Assembly (NCBI GenBank): GCA_021399435.1
Contig: JAJTUP010000037.1
Span: 1-64,000, forward strand
Direction: 5' to 3'
Source: Diaporthe sp. PMI_573
Taxonomy: Eukaryota; Ascomycota; Sordariomycetes; Diaporthales; Diaporthaceae
DNA length: 64,000 nucleotides
The translations under genes and the position numbers were made by a program. This document shows positions 1 to 11,000 of the stretch, piece after piece; position 1 is the stretch's first letter; every line of letters begins with the position of its first letter. The notes beneath the pieces are model-generated. The model searched no databases and was not told where the DNA came from. It worked only from the letters and a program-made list of their open reading frames with translations.

Positions 1-701
1 ATCAGATTGTTGAGGTCCGCCTTGAAAAAGATGTTACAAGCAACTCCTTTCGGTGGCTGCTCCAACATTGAAGCGTTTGTCGACTTCGCGATCTGGCTAC
101 GCCCCCCATCGGCGCCAAAGAGGAACTTGGTCCGGATGCGATAAACATCATTGCGGATAAGGTCCCTGACGGTACAAATCCAGTCCCCGTTCTCCCTTTC
201 TGCCGAGATGATCTGCGAGGAGAAGCGGGTTGGAAATCCATGATGTGAGGCGTATTTAACGAGGATTGGGTCGAGGTATGTTTGCGGAAGATCGACCCAT
301 CTGGACGGCGTGTATTTCCTCATGTACATCAGATTCTCTGGCACGCCCTCCCAGTGGTGTACTTTCCCAAATTCTTGGCCCAGTAAACTGTGGGCATACC
401 GAAAGGCTCCGACCATTTCAGGGGCTAGAGCCAATCTCATAGCATCATCTTCGACGTGAATATCGCGGAGGCACTCCAATGTCATTGGATTCACAATGTG
501 AGCCCTGGGCGTATCTGCCGTCCCACTTGCAGCGGTAATGATCAACCCTTTCATACCTGCGTTCAAAGTCAGTCGGGATCATGCGATATATGTATCTCGT
601 GCGTATTGAAGCATACCATTTTGCCCAAGGAAGCTTCCGAGACCTGCGCCTGCTGGACCTGCGCCGACTATGAGGAATTCTGTCCGGATCTCAGATGTCA
701 T
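1..701 (-). CDS. FAD-dependent monooxygenase (phenol-hydroxylase type), 5' part
   Basis: The gene runs off the left window edge, so only the N-terminal ~213 residues are seen. Exon 1 (701-617) encodes an N-terminal Rossmann motif, GAGPAGAGLG at about residues 13-22. A GTATGC...CAG intron (616-557) follows, and the reading frame is restored exactly in exon 2 (556 to 1). Exon 2 contains PRAHIVNP, typical of aromatic-ring hydroxylases, and the second FAD motif GADGGRSQIA. These motifs place it with class A flavoprotein monooxygenases that use FAD and NAD(P)H to hydroxylate aromatic or polyketide substrates. The substrate cannot be told. No signal peptide is visible, so the protein is probably cytosolic. 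The start is the ATG directly before the Rossmann fold. The gene lies about 640 bp from the left inverted repeat of the large element. Confidence 0.85.
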
Positions 702-1338
702 GGTGAAAGAGCTGGGGTAGACTGCGGTTATGTACGAGGTGACTGAGTACAGAGATGCTGTGATTTAAGTGACAGGGGCCGTTGTTCCTGGCAATGAAGA
801 ATGAAGACAAACAGCAAGCAAACATGCAGACGATGCTGGGTATTTATCATATTCTCTCTCCTTGCCCCGTCAGTATTCTCTTACGCGACGCCATATTGCT
901 CCTAGGGATGAACATTCTACCGACGGCTATTGCCACACAGGCAAATTGCCCCAGTCGACGCAGCACGAGTTCATACTTGGCGCGAAGAAGATGCCTCCAC
1001 AAAGCAATTGCCGTGTGTTTTTGGGCAGGGAAATCTTTGTGACTGTGTCATATTAGCCATGACAAATTCAGTGCTCTCTCTTTGTCAACAGCAGCACTGA
1101 CCGTCCAGCACCTCTGTCAGCTCAGACACGCGCGGCTGAGCTGGTGGAATCAGACTTGGCGTTGAGGCATGGCTTATTCCATTCCAGTCCCGCGCGGGAC
1201 GCTCCGCTTTCGATATGAGGTCCACTGCAAACGTTCCACCGCCGCAGTGTACAAGCGAGGGCCCGTTGCGCCTTGCCAATGGGCTTTGATATCTGCAAGA
1301 CGCCCTGTTTGTAAACTATGTTGATCTTATTGTGATAC
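702..1338. other. Intergenic, no gene seen
   Basis: Upstream region of the flavin monooxygenase. Open frames here are short and have no recognisable protein signature. It ends at the TA that precedes the left outer inverted repeat. Confidence 0.5.
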
Positions 1339-1368
1339 TACAGTGGGAACCGAAATCAGTGTCCGGCG
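1339..1368 (+). repeat. Left outer terminal inverted repeat with TA
   Basis: TA at 1339-1340 is followed by a 28-bp repeat. Its complement lies at 15519-15546 with mismatches at repeat positions 8, 17 and 25 (A/G, C/T, G/A). Similarity continues patchily to about 1490, including a GCCTCAGGC block near 1482. Confidence 0.7.
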
Positions 1369-1657
1369 ATTCGCCTCTATAATCTTTCTAACTTATAGAA
1401 ATTGTGGGGCGCTGCTGCTTACACAGTACACCTTTGTTGATACGGTGTTCTTCTAATTACGACTGATGACTCATTGTTGTTGCCTCAGGCAACCATAGAT
1501 ACGCGTCGATTCGTTCCGTCCGCTGATCCTATCGAGGTTGTTTCTCCGTCAACCAATACCGTATACAGCAATGCTAACCAGCATAATGGCACCATGCCTG
1601 ACAAATTCTCAGCATGCCCAATTAGAGGTTATGATTTGAAGTAAGCTTCCGACTAAT

Positions 1658-2581
1658 GAGTTAGCCGGTGCCGTAGACTGTAGCGACCGGACTGTGTGTC
1701 AAATCTGAGCCAATTTAGCCCTATTTAACAGCACAAGAGCCCCTCTAAATTGTGTTGGCCGACATAGTACGATTACACCACTTATGCGAGAAACTTTATG
1801 CAATCGACTGGCCCAACAACCAGACATGTTTCGAGATAAGATGATTACTTTCCTGCATGAGCAGTTTGGCGTTGATGTGTTAGCCTCCAGCGTCACCCGG
1901 GCCCTCCAAGCAGCAGGGTGGTCGAGGAAGACCAATCGCCGCGCAGCAAAACAATGCAACCAAGATCTGCAAGAGCTCTATCTATATAAACTGCGAGAGT
2001 TCTAGTTATACTACCTTGTTTTCATCAACAAGTCAGGCTGCGACAAACAGATAGGCCTTCGACGTTCTGGATAGGCGCCTCTAGGGATTACGCCAGTACA
2101 GGCCACCGGCCTCCACCGGGAACAGAGGTATTACATTCTTCCGGCATACACATAGGACGGCATAATGATCGCGCGGGTCTACCAAGGATCTACAGACAGC
2201 GCTTTGTTTGAGGATTTTATTAAGCAGTTGCTTTATTATTGCAGCCAATAGCCGGAACCTAGGTCTGTTCTTATAATAGACAATATGTCTATTTACCACT
2301 CCGAAAGAGTTGAGCAATTGTGTAATAAGGCAGGTGTCAAGTTGCTCTATCTGCCGCCCTACTTACCTACTCTAAATCTAATCGAGGAGTTTTTTGCGAA
2401 ACTTAAGACCTACATTAAAGGCCAGTGGAACACGCATCATTGCGTTATCTAATACGACTTTAAGGCCTTTTTAAGCTCGTGTGTCGATGTTGTAGGGGCT
2501 CGACAGGAGAGTGCTAGAGGCCACTTTCAGCAGGCGGGCATCCATATTGATAAGCCTGTAAGAAATGGGGATAGAAGATAA
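1658..2581 (+). pseudogene. Decayed Tc1/mariner (IS630-type) transposase
   Basis: The conceptual reading contains the fungal DDE_3 endonuclease family. A helix-turn-helix part includes ITPLMRETLCNRL and ALQAAGWSRKTNRR near 1770-1940. It is followed by a catalytic domain with INKSGCDKQ, HREQRYYILPAYT, LIIDNMSIYH and LPPYLPTLNLIEEFF. The last two carry the second Asp and the final Glu. The expected first catalytic Asp (DESGCDK in relatives, from family knowledge) is Asn here, and the next Glu is Lys, both explained by G-to-A changes. Several in-frame stops (for example TGA near 1709, TAG near 2003, TAA near 2450) break the gene, so it cannot encode active transposase. It begins about 320 bp inside the left outer inverted repeat, the usual position for a mariner transposase. 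No right-hand repeat is found just downstream. Confidence 0.85.
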
Positions 2582-2593
2582 AATTCATGCGTC

Positions 2594-4006
2594 TTACAAC
2601 CTCTTTGCCTCATCTAACTAAGACTCTACGTTGCTGGCAAACTGAATGGCGATGCCTTGTTTTATGCCTTTTGCAACCAGGAAGGCGGTCTCCTGCTCCT
2701 AGGCAGCGTGGACCCGCTCAAGGTCTAGGCCCTCAGCTAACATAATGTCGCCAATCTCCCGGAACCCAGCTTGCCAGTTTGGGTCAGTGACTTGAGCACA
2801 GTGCCATCCACAGTACTTGCAAATAGCCTCGTCTCGTGGACCCGGAATAGAAATCCTGGTTAGACGCTATATGGGTTCTGCTATCTCTGTTTTATTACAA
2901 GGCGATCTATAGTACGCAGCAGAAGCTGGATGGTATGGAGACGGCTGGACGTTTGTAATGTTTACATAAGGGAGATTGCCTGACGACGTAGCCCTGTGCT
3001 TAAGCTTTTTACGCTCTGCATCTTGCTGTTCTATTAGGTAGATTAGCTCCCGGATGTCGGGCAGGACATTATCATGCGTCTGGAGCGGATGACCCTCCTC
3101 AGCATACCTGACCAGCTTTATCAAGATCTTGGTATCTAGCTTATAGTGCTTTCGAGCATCTTTGTCACGCCAACAGTATGGCCCGAGGTGACATAAGCGC
3201 CCGTCGCACTGCATAAGCCAATAGACGTCCTGCCAAACACCAGGTCGGCCCGAGGCTTCCTGCTCGTCCAAGAGCGTGTCCCTCTCTGCCAACTGTGTTG
3301 CTGTAGCATCGTGGCCAGCACTCAGCCGTGCTCGCCCGGTAACAGGCTGCCCACACTCTTTGTAGATAAAGGAGATATTAATTCTCAGCTTTTTGCCCTC
3401 GGCTACTAGGTCGCCCCAGGCTCGCAACTGCTCTTCTACGACTGTCTATCTAATATTCAGCTCGTCAAACTGCTTCGCAAGGTCGCGTTTGGAACGCTTC
3501 GAAACAGATATAGTAACGGTCGTTTCTTCAGGTCGGTAACTATCTCCAGGCAATTTATTAGCTACAATACTCTCCAATTGAGATCAGAGACTAAGGTTTT
3601 AAAACATACCGGGCGCGAGTACTAGGTTCTGCTCTATATCGCCGGTAAGCTTAGCTAGTCTGCCCTTGGCTAGCAATAACTTCCACTCGATAGAGTAATG
3701 GATACACATAGGTGGGGACTCGTTATATAGTAAGTCGGGGTTCCAGTCACGCAACTGGAGCAGTGGGAGCCGCGGTCGACTACCTCGGAGCTGATTCTGG
3801 TTAGCGGGGCTAATGCTAGGAGTGTCGAAGCGCTGGAAATCCGGGGTACTATAGTCGAATTCATTATCATTATACCACTGGGTTGTATCAAGTAACGGAA
3901 AGTCCATTGTGACCTGTCTGCTTGACTTGTCGTCGAAAGATGTATCGAATTGGCCTCCAGTCGTGCAAGCATACGTGTCACTGACCAACCAGGGCTGCCA
4001 GGCCAT
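2594..4006 (-). pseudogene. Decayed repeat-associated fungal ORF of unknown function
   Basis: One minus-strand frame of about 470 codons reads continuously through six internal stops: two near 3540-3600, then near 3450, 2866, 2702 and 2630. The reading includes CIHYSIEWKLLL, LVLAPGMF, ETTVTISVSKRS, LRAWGDLVAEGKKLRI, YCWRDKDARKHYKL and SIPGPRDEAICKYCGWH. It resembles a protein I associate with multicopy regions of Fusarium-type genomes, with an HYSIEWK N-terminal motif and a zinc-ribbon-like CxxC stretch. I cannot assign a function. The stops fit Trp, Arg or Gln codons changed by C-to-T or G-to-A, as RIP would cause. Its last codon ends 12 bp from the transposase stop on the opposite strand, and its start is about 220 bp from the divergent patatin gene. 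This packing suggests it belongs to the same element. Confidence 0.6.
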
Positions 4007-4228
4007 GCAGTATCACGTGATAGACTCTATTTCTGCCTTAGGCTGCACTTCCCCGCACATCCACCAGAACAGCTCACACTCCATCCATTCGCGATCGGAC
4101 GGATCCACCACGATTAAGTTCAAAGCACCGTGACGACCCGCACCGTCAGACAGCAAATCTACATAGATACCCCTAGTGATCTGGGTGGCCGCCCAGGGTC
4201 CTCTCGCTTGGTATCCGTCCCATCTCCG

Positions 4229-4775
4229 CGTCTCGGGACAGCAACTACTGACTATTGATAGATGGTGGGGGTATTCGTGGCAAATCCAGCCTCCTCATCC
4301 TGGAGAATATCATGGAGCGTATTCGCGAGTCCCAGGGCTTGAACCAAGTGCCTCGACCATGCGACTACTTCGATTTAATTGGTAGCACTAGCACTGGAGG
4401 GTATAAACTGTTGTTGTCCCATCTATCTTTTCTGCTAATAAACCTGATAGGATTATTGCGATCATGCTTAGACGACTGCAAATAACAGTAGACGAGTGTA
4501 TACAGGCATATGATAAAGTTGGTCAGGCCGCCTTTACGCCGAAACGGCGGATCCTCCTACTACCTGCGGAACCAAAAGGCGCCTTTTCAGCCACTGCCCT
4601 CAAGAAGGCGATCAAGCAAGTCGTGCGGGAAAATTGTACCGACCCAGAGTGCACTTCAAAGCAAAGCGAGAATCCGCAGGGAGAGACAACTTGCACGCAT
4701 GACGATTTGCTATTTCGGGACGAAACTTGCACTAAGACGTAAGTCTTAAGTAGGAATGTATAGTGGGGGAGGCTA
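4229..4775 (+). pseudogene. Patatin-type NLR, 5' fragment (split by inner element)
   Basis: This is the N-terminal part of a patatin phospholipase domain. The oxyanion-hole motif DGGGIRG lies near 4257, followed by LILENIMERI and CDYFDLIG. The nucleophile motif reads GSTSTGG where relatives have GGTSTGG, so the first Gly of GxSxG is Ser by one G-to-A change. An intron (about 4402-4449, GTATAAAC...GATAG) restores the frame to IIAIMLRRL. The second exon runs to 4738, where GTAAGT opens another intron. The sequence is cut at the TA of 4774-4775, and the rest of the same protein resumes beyond 12730. A stop just before the patatin motif (TGA near 4249) also breaks the N-terminus. In fungi this domain is a known N-terminal effector domain of NB-ARC/TPR NLRs. 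Confidence 0.8.
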
Positions 4776-4803
4776 CAGTTTGGAGCAAATGTAGCTTCCT
4801 CTT
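4776..4803 (+). repeat. Left inner terminal inverted repeat
   Basis: 28 bp beginning CAGTTTGGAGC, preceded by TA at 4774-4775. It matches the reverse complement of 12366-12393 at 26 of 28 positions. Confidence 0.8.
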
Positions 4804-5334
4804 GCAAAACATTCACGAATTATTTAGCCCCGATCCACACAGTGCTATTCTCTACAGGATCTGCACGGTGTACACCCTGAATGTGGATGCGCGACCCCAG
4901 TACCGAAATGCTAGTCGGTACAAACTACGTCATCGGCCAAGGGAACATTCGATCCAACGCGACTTCGATCCGTTTCGATGTTTATATGATCACACACTGG
5001 ATCAAGAAGACGTCTTCCTGCACGACAAGCTATTGAGGACTAGCTCGCAGATCATATGTTTGAGTCTTGAAGCACATAGCTGCTGCTCTTGCAAAGATGA
5101 CTGAAGAGTGAACAGCGGAAGAAAATACGATTCGAGAGTCACCAGAGAAAAGCTAGTTTGTGTAAAATACGGATCATTGGTATGGAAGGGATTGGCGTTC
5201 TGCTTCTCACCCGTGTGCTATACAAAGACCCAATATATTCCAAAAGCATTCCTTCCGAACACAGGTCTCAATATTTCCGCTTCTAGCATCTAGTCTACGG
5301 CGAGAGCATATTGAGGATATCGCACGAACCACAA
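4804..5334. other. Left arm of inner element, no gene seen
   Basis: A small frame at 4763-5104 crosses the repeat and has no family signature. I see no transposase motif here. Confidence 0.4.
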
Positions 5335-6720
5335 CTACAGATGCCTTTCCGAAAGCTGCACAGCTGTCTCCACCAAAGTAGATGGCAAGCGTGCAGCCTT
5401 ATTGTCATACCGACGGATGCCCATGCCAGAGCCATGTACTTGCCAGCAGCGCCACACCAGAAAAGAAACTAGAGTGAGGGGTACTGCAAACGCCCAGTAA
5501 ACCCATATCTTTCTAGACACGACCCAGCCGGCATCGGCGCTGAACGTGAAGAATGACATGCTGAAGATGGCCGAGACAAAGGTTGAGGGAAGGAAGGCAA
5601 GCGTGACGAAGGCGATCGTCTTCATAGCAACCCCATCCGACCGCGCGAGACGCCCGATCTCGACCGATGTGTTGGCGTCGTGCTGTGCCACCATGTGAAA
5701 GGCGAGCTGGATTTCGTTCAGCAATCTCTTCTCGTTCGAGACCGAACGATCCCGCAGACTGGACATCATATTCTCCGCAAAGCGCAGTCGGTGTTGCACA
5801 CCTTGCGAGACGTTCCTGTCAGTAGCCAGCTCGCTTGTCATGAACGCATCATGCTCTGCTACGATCCTGCTCATGGTCTGCTTGGCAACGTTGAGCGTCT
5901 CGGATACATGGATGGCGTGCCGGGCGATATCGTGCAGGCGCCGGTAGTCTGGCCGCGGCCAGCCTGCGGGGATCTCCTCCTTCTCCATCGCCCTGACCTG
6001 GTCGCGCACGGCCCAGACAGCAGCATCCTCACGGCGTGCGACCTCCGATGCCAGTTGTGTGTGTACCCAGAATGGATCATCAGGGCAGGCGGAATCCAGT
6101 CCTCGGAAAAGGTCAGAAACGCGTTCCATGACGGGCTCACAAACATCGAACAGGACGATCACGCTTTGTCGCGTTAGTGGGAGCCATCGCGCGAAGACAT
6201 TGAACTTGTCCCACTCATAAACCATGGTATTTTCCAAGTGCTTCGTCTCAAAGTATACCCAGGTATCTGCAGTGCGTCAGCAGGATCAGACGCATCTGTG
6301 GCTCACATACTGTATTCGTTATTGTCCCCCGCATTACTTGTCATTTCGGAGCCAAAGTAGCCATTAGATCTGCGGCAGCAGTCGGACCACCATATCTCAG
6401 GGATGTGAAGGGCACTGGTAAAGATCGGCCGGCATCGCGGGCATGCGCGGATCTCGTTGGCGCTGGCTAGTCTTGTAGACGTTAGCAGATGGACGTTCTC
6501 TCTGAGGGTAGACATACACGATGCAGACATCTGATTCGGTCGAAGCGAGCGGGAGCCAGTTGGTCAGGTCGATGGTGCAAAGTTGTTGCGCCGGGACTTG
6601 ACGACGTTGCCAGCTGCCGCCATCTGCAAGGTCAGCGTGGATCGGAGTACCAGGAGGCACAAACCAACCTCTGGTCCACTGCAATACCCAGACATCTGAG
6701 CAGCCTCGACAGAGAGACAT
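5335..6720 (-). CDS. CorA-like two-transmembrane protein (fungal, incompatibility-type)
   Basis: Three exons fit: 6720-6518, 6471-6311 and 6266-5335. The introns (6517-6472 and 6310-6267) are GTATGT-type with CAG or AAG ends and keep the frame, giving about 431 residues. The middle exon has CPRCRPIF and EIWWSDCCRRSNGYFGSE, which I recognise from fungal CorA-like proteins. The C-terminus has a long helical region (about 230-320), then two hydrophobic segments: FLPSTFVSAIFSMSFF and the stretch around VYWAFAVPLTLVSFLV. In true CorA Mg channels the first helix ends in GMN. Here it reads SMS, so Mg transport is doubtful. Fungal proteins of this class are commonly found near NLR genes. The first ATG is provisional, because a CAG acceptor lies just upstream (near 6747) and an earlier exon is possible. 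It is divergent from the NLR with a 1.3-kb shared upstream region. Confidence 0.7.
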
Positions 6721-8057
6721 GGCAGTCCGCAAGACGGGCTCTGAAAGGTAACAGGTGAGTTGACGAGGTAGTAGCAGCTTCTCGATGCTGATGACCGTCG
6801 CGCTTCTGCTTCAGGATGCCTTAAGATCTGGGCCTTTTCACAGGCTTCTACTGTTCTCCCCCACCCTCAGCCCGCCGCAGCGGGGTAGGCGCACTGAAGA
6901 CGCGCTAGACTCTCACGCAAGACATGCATTGGCCGGTTGGCGGTGGCGCAAGTGCGGGTTTGACCGCCTCATCAGCATCAGATTGTCTGTGGGGATGCGT
7001 GATACTGTACAAAAGTTTCGAGCAATGCATGGGTTGCACGAACGACGGACAACATGCATTGAGAGCGTGTACTATATAGTGCGCCAGGTATTGCTTCATC
7101 AGGAGGGTGCGTGGCTCTTTACTCTCGCGTAGTAAAGAGCGTAACATCTCGTTACAGATACAGTACGCCTGCAACCACACTTCTCGACAGTGTTTTGTGC
7201 ACGGCCGCTGCTTGCTGAGAGGCGGCCCGCCTGGAGAGCCTGCTAATGTGCTCGACCATCAGCTCACAGCGCCCGGAGATGAACGGCGTGAGGCTGATCC
7301 CCTGTGCTACCTTACAGAGTCCTCCTACACCCGGAGCGCTGTTGCCTGCGGGTTGAACATTCGATCACGTAGCACGAGCAGTCAATCAGAACGTGCTCCT
7401 TATCCAACCCCTGGCTCAACGTCGCCTTTCGGTTAGAGCATAGGGGCCTTTAGGACTCCAAAAGTCACGTCGAATAAGAGCATCGATTTTCCGGGCTGGA
7501 ACGACCGGTCGAGATGAGACACAAGAACGTGACAAGCAAGACACAGTTCGACGCAGGGCGCAGGAAATGCTTCGTGCTAGGCAGCTCATCCGAATGACAG
7601 ATTTGTGTGGGGGACCCTTCAATCCAATATGAACACTTCAGCCCATCCCTGCCCCAATATTCCCTTTTGATGTCATTGACTGTCTTGTCTTGGAAGCACA
7701 CTCCGCCCCGCGCTTTTCTTATCACCTACGATGCATCTCTAAAGCCTCAAGGGCATGGGCTACTGTTCCACTGTGGCTGAGTTCGAGCAGGAAATACTAC
7801 CACTAGTGTAGGCAGACGTGTCTGGTTGGATGGCCGCGATGTCGCGGGATCGAATCAGGTTCAACTGTTGCACAGCCGCTTACAGGGTCACGGACAGCCC
7901 CCTGATTGCCTCCGTACCCTCCCTTGCCTGTCCTTAATTTCGCCCAGGCTTTCGAGGTGCTTCTCGTCCTTCTTTGGGCCCTTCCAACAGACGAGGTCCT
8001 CTCCTGTCGACAAAACCAACGTAGACAGATAGCTACTCGTTATCGCGCTTTAGGACG
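6721..8057. other. Divergent promoter region between CorA-like gene and NLR
   Basis: About 1.3 kb without a convincing coding frame. It must contain the promoters of both cargo genes, and possibly a first exon of the CorA-like gene close to 6750. I see no repeat or RNA gene in it. Confidence 0.4.
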
Positions 8058-11000
8058 ATGTGGAGCCCTCAAGATTATTCAGTGGGCTGGGTTTGTGCGC
8101 TCCCGCTGGAGATGGCCGCCGCGAAGGGGATGCTCGATCAGGTCCATCCAAACCTGTCCGAGCAGGACCCAGCCGATCACAACAGCTACGTCTTGGGCCA
8201 GATCCAGGGTCACAATATTGTCATCGCCTGCTTGCCCGCGGGAATATACGGCACCACGACTGCCGCCACCGTCGCGAAGGACATGTTGCGGACCTTTAAG
8301 TCCATACGCTTCGGTCTGATGGTCGGAATCGGCGGCGGCGCACCGTCATCAACACAAGATATCCGACTGGGCGACATCGTGGTCGGTCAGCCCACCGGCA
8401 CCAGTGGAGGAGTCATCCAGTACGACCGAGGCAAAACGGTGCGGGACGGAGAGTTTCAGCGCACGGGATCGCTCAACACACCGCCCCCGGTCTTGTTAGC
8501 TGCCTTGAGTCGACTCCAAGCCGAACACATGAGCGATGACCGCAGCATCCCTCGTTTCCTGTCCGAGCTCATCGAGAAAAGCCCCAAAAGGATGAAGAAG
8601 AAATTCGGACACCAAGGCAGTCCCAACGATTGCCTATTCCGAGCAGAGTATGAACACGATAATCTGGATTCTGCTTGCGACCAGTGCGATCGTGCGCAGA
8701 CGGTCCAGCGGGATGCTAGAGACGATACAGATCCGGTTATTCACTACGGAAACATTGCCTCTGGCAACCAAGTCATCAAGCACGGAAAGACGCGAGACCG
8801 CCTGAGCAGAGAGCTCGGAGTGCTCTGCTTCGAGATGGAGGCTGCAGGGCTGCAGGACTTTCCGAGTCTTGTCATCCGTGGGATTTGCGACTATGCAGAC
8901 TCTCACAAGAACAAGTTGTGGCAGGAATACGCAGCCGCGACGGCGGCGGCGTTCGCCAAGGAACTTCTTTCAGTGGTCACGCCAGGTCGGGTGCTGCAGG
9001 AGAAGCCCATTCCCCAGTTGGTCTCTGGTGAGTAGTTTGTTCGGGTGTGCGTCGGAATTTAATAAGAATTGAATTTATTAGTCTTGAAGTTCGAGTTACA
9101 TGCTTCTTCCCGTAGCGCGGTAAAGACTAGCTGCTAATGCCCACCTAGATCCTCGCCTTTATGAACTCGTATCCAGAATAAACATAGCTATGTCGGACCA
9201 GACACTTAGGCAGGATATTAGGTACGAGAACCAGAAACAAGTTGCATGTCACCAAGCTTTCAAGACATCCACATACGAGCATTTTATGAACCTTAACCCC
9301 GACCGAGTTCCAGGCACTTGCAAGTGGGTGTTGGAGCATCAACGATACACGGCATGGCAGTGGAGCCCTCGCGATGACCTGCTCTGGATCTCGGCGGACC
9401 CGGGCTGTGGAAAGTCCGTGCTGGCCAAATCTCTTATCAAGGAGGAGCTTCAGAGCACGGACAAACACGCTGTGCTCTACTTCTTCTTCAAGGACAACGA
9501 GGAACAGAACAATCTTGCGACGGCCCTGTGTGCGCTTCTTCATCAGCTTTTCCACCATCAACCCCTGCTTCTTCGCCATGCCATGGCCTCCTTCGAAAAA
9601 AACGGAGAGAAGCTCCAGGAGGAGGTAGACGATCTGTGGCGCATCTTCCTAGCTGCTGCTACCGACGATCAGGCAGCCAGAGTCACTTGTGTTCTAGATG
9701 CTCTAGATGAGTGCTGTGTCGGTGATCGGCGGAAGCTCATCTACTTTCTGACCGATTTTCATAGTCGGCAGAATGCACCTACCAGAGTGTCTCGATTAAA
9801 GTTCCTAGTCACCAGTCGACCTTATCAAGATATCGAGTCTGACTTTCGCAATATACCAGAGCCGCAGTCGATTCGCCTAGCTGGTGAAGATAGCAACGCT
9901 GATATTAGCGAGGAGATCAGCCTTGTCATCAAGGACAAGGTAGCAACAGCCGGCCGGAAACTAAATCTTGACCAGGAAGTGCAAAGGGCATTGCAAGAAA
10001 GACTCTTGGCTGTACCACATCGGACCTATCTCTGGCTGCACTTGGTCATTGATGAGATCTTGAGCAGCCCTAAGCGTACCAAGAAGGCTTTCATCAAGAG
10101 GATCGGCACTCTCTCAACAACAATCGAGGATGCATATGAGAAGATCTTGAGCAGACTTGGTTGTGATGAACGAAAAAATGCCGAGGCCCTTCTTCACATC
10201 GTCGTCGCGGCCCGCCGACCACTTACGCTTTCTGAGATGGATGTGGCATTACAAATAGCAACAGAATCGCCAGATGCTCAGATACATCGAGATCTTGATC
10301 TAGATCGCGATGATCTGAAAGACCATATTCGGAAGCTTTGCGGTCTGTTCGTTTTTATAAGCGACAGCCGAGTGTACTTGATACATCAGACAGCTAAAGA
10401 ATTCCTCGTCGCCAAGGACAGTTCCCCGAAGTCATCCGCCGGCTTATGGAAGCACTCGCTGGACAGTCAACGCTCGAATACAATCATGACTGAGGTGTGT
10501 GTTCAGTATCTTCGCTTTAGAGACATTGAAGACGGTCTGGTTTCTTCCAGCCGGAGACAGGCAGATATTGAAGAGGCAGATCCGGACACAAGCGCTAGCC
10601 CTCTTCTAAACTATTCTGCAATACACTGGGCCGCCCATCTGCGATCTGCAGGGCCTAGCAGTGAAAGTTTATTAGAACGCGTCCTACATCTTTACGACAT
10701 GCAAGATGCACCGTTTAAAAATTGGATATCAATCTTTTGGGAGACATTTTACCGTGATGAGGCAAGATCCGACGTCAACAGCGTACATTTGGCTGCATTG
10801 AACGGCCATAACGGAGTGATACGAAACTTGCTTGATGCAGATACCGGCGCGCTAAATGTTCAAGATTGTGGGGGTCAAACACCATTGATATGGGGATGCC
10901 GGGAGGGCCACAACGAGATTGTTAAGATACTCCTGGACAAGGGTGCAGCCGTCAATACACAAGGCGGCGAATACGGGAATGCTCTTCAGACTGCATGTTC

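Noticed and set aside
1369..2700. Right-hand inverted repeat close to the transposase
   Set aside because: I looked for the CGGTCCCCACTG-type end downstream of 2581 and found none before 15519.
5335..6720. True CorA magnesium transporter
   Set aside because: The GMN motif before the second helix is replaced by SMS, and the N-terminal domain resembles incompatibility-type proteins.
7840..7870. tRNA-like B-box (GGATCGAATCA)
   Set aside because: No matching A-box or cloverleaf can be formed around it.
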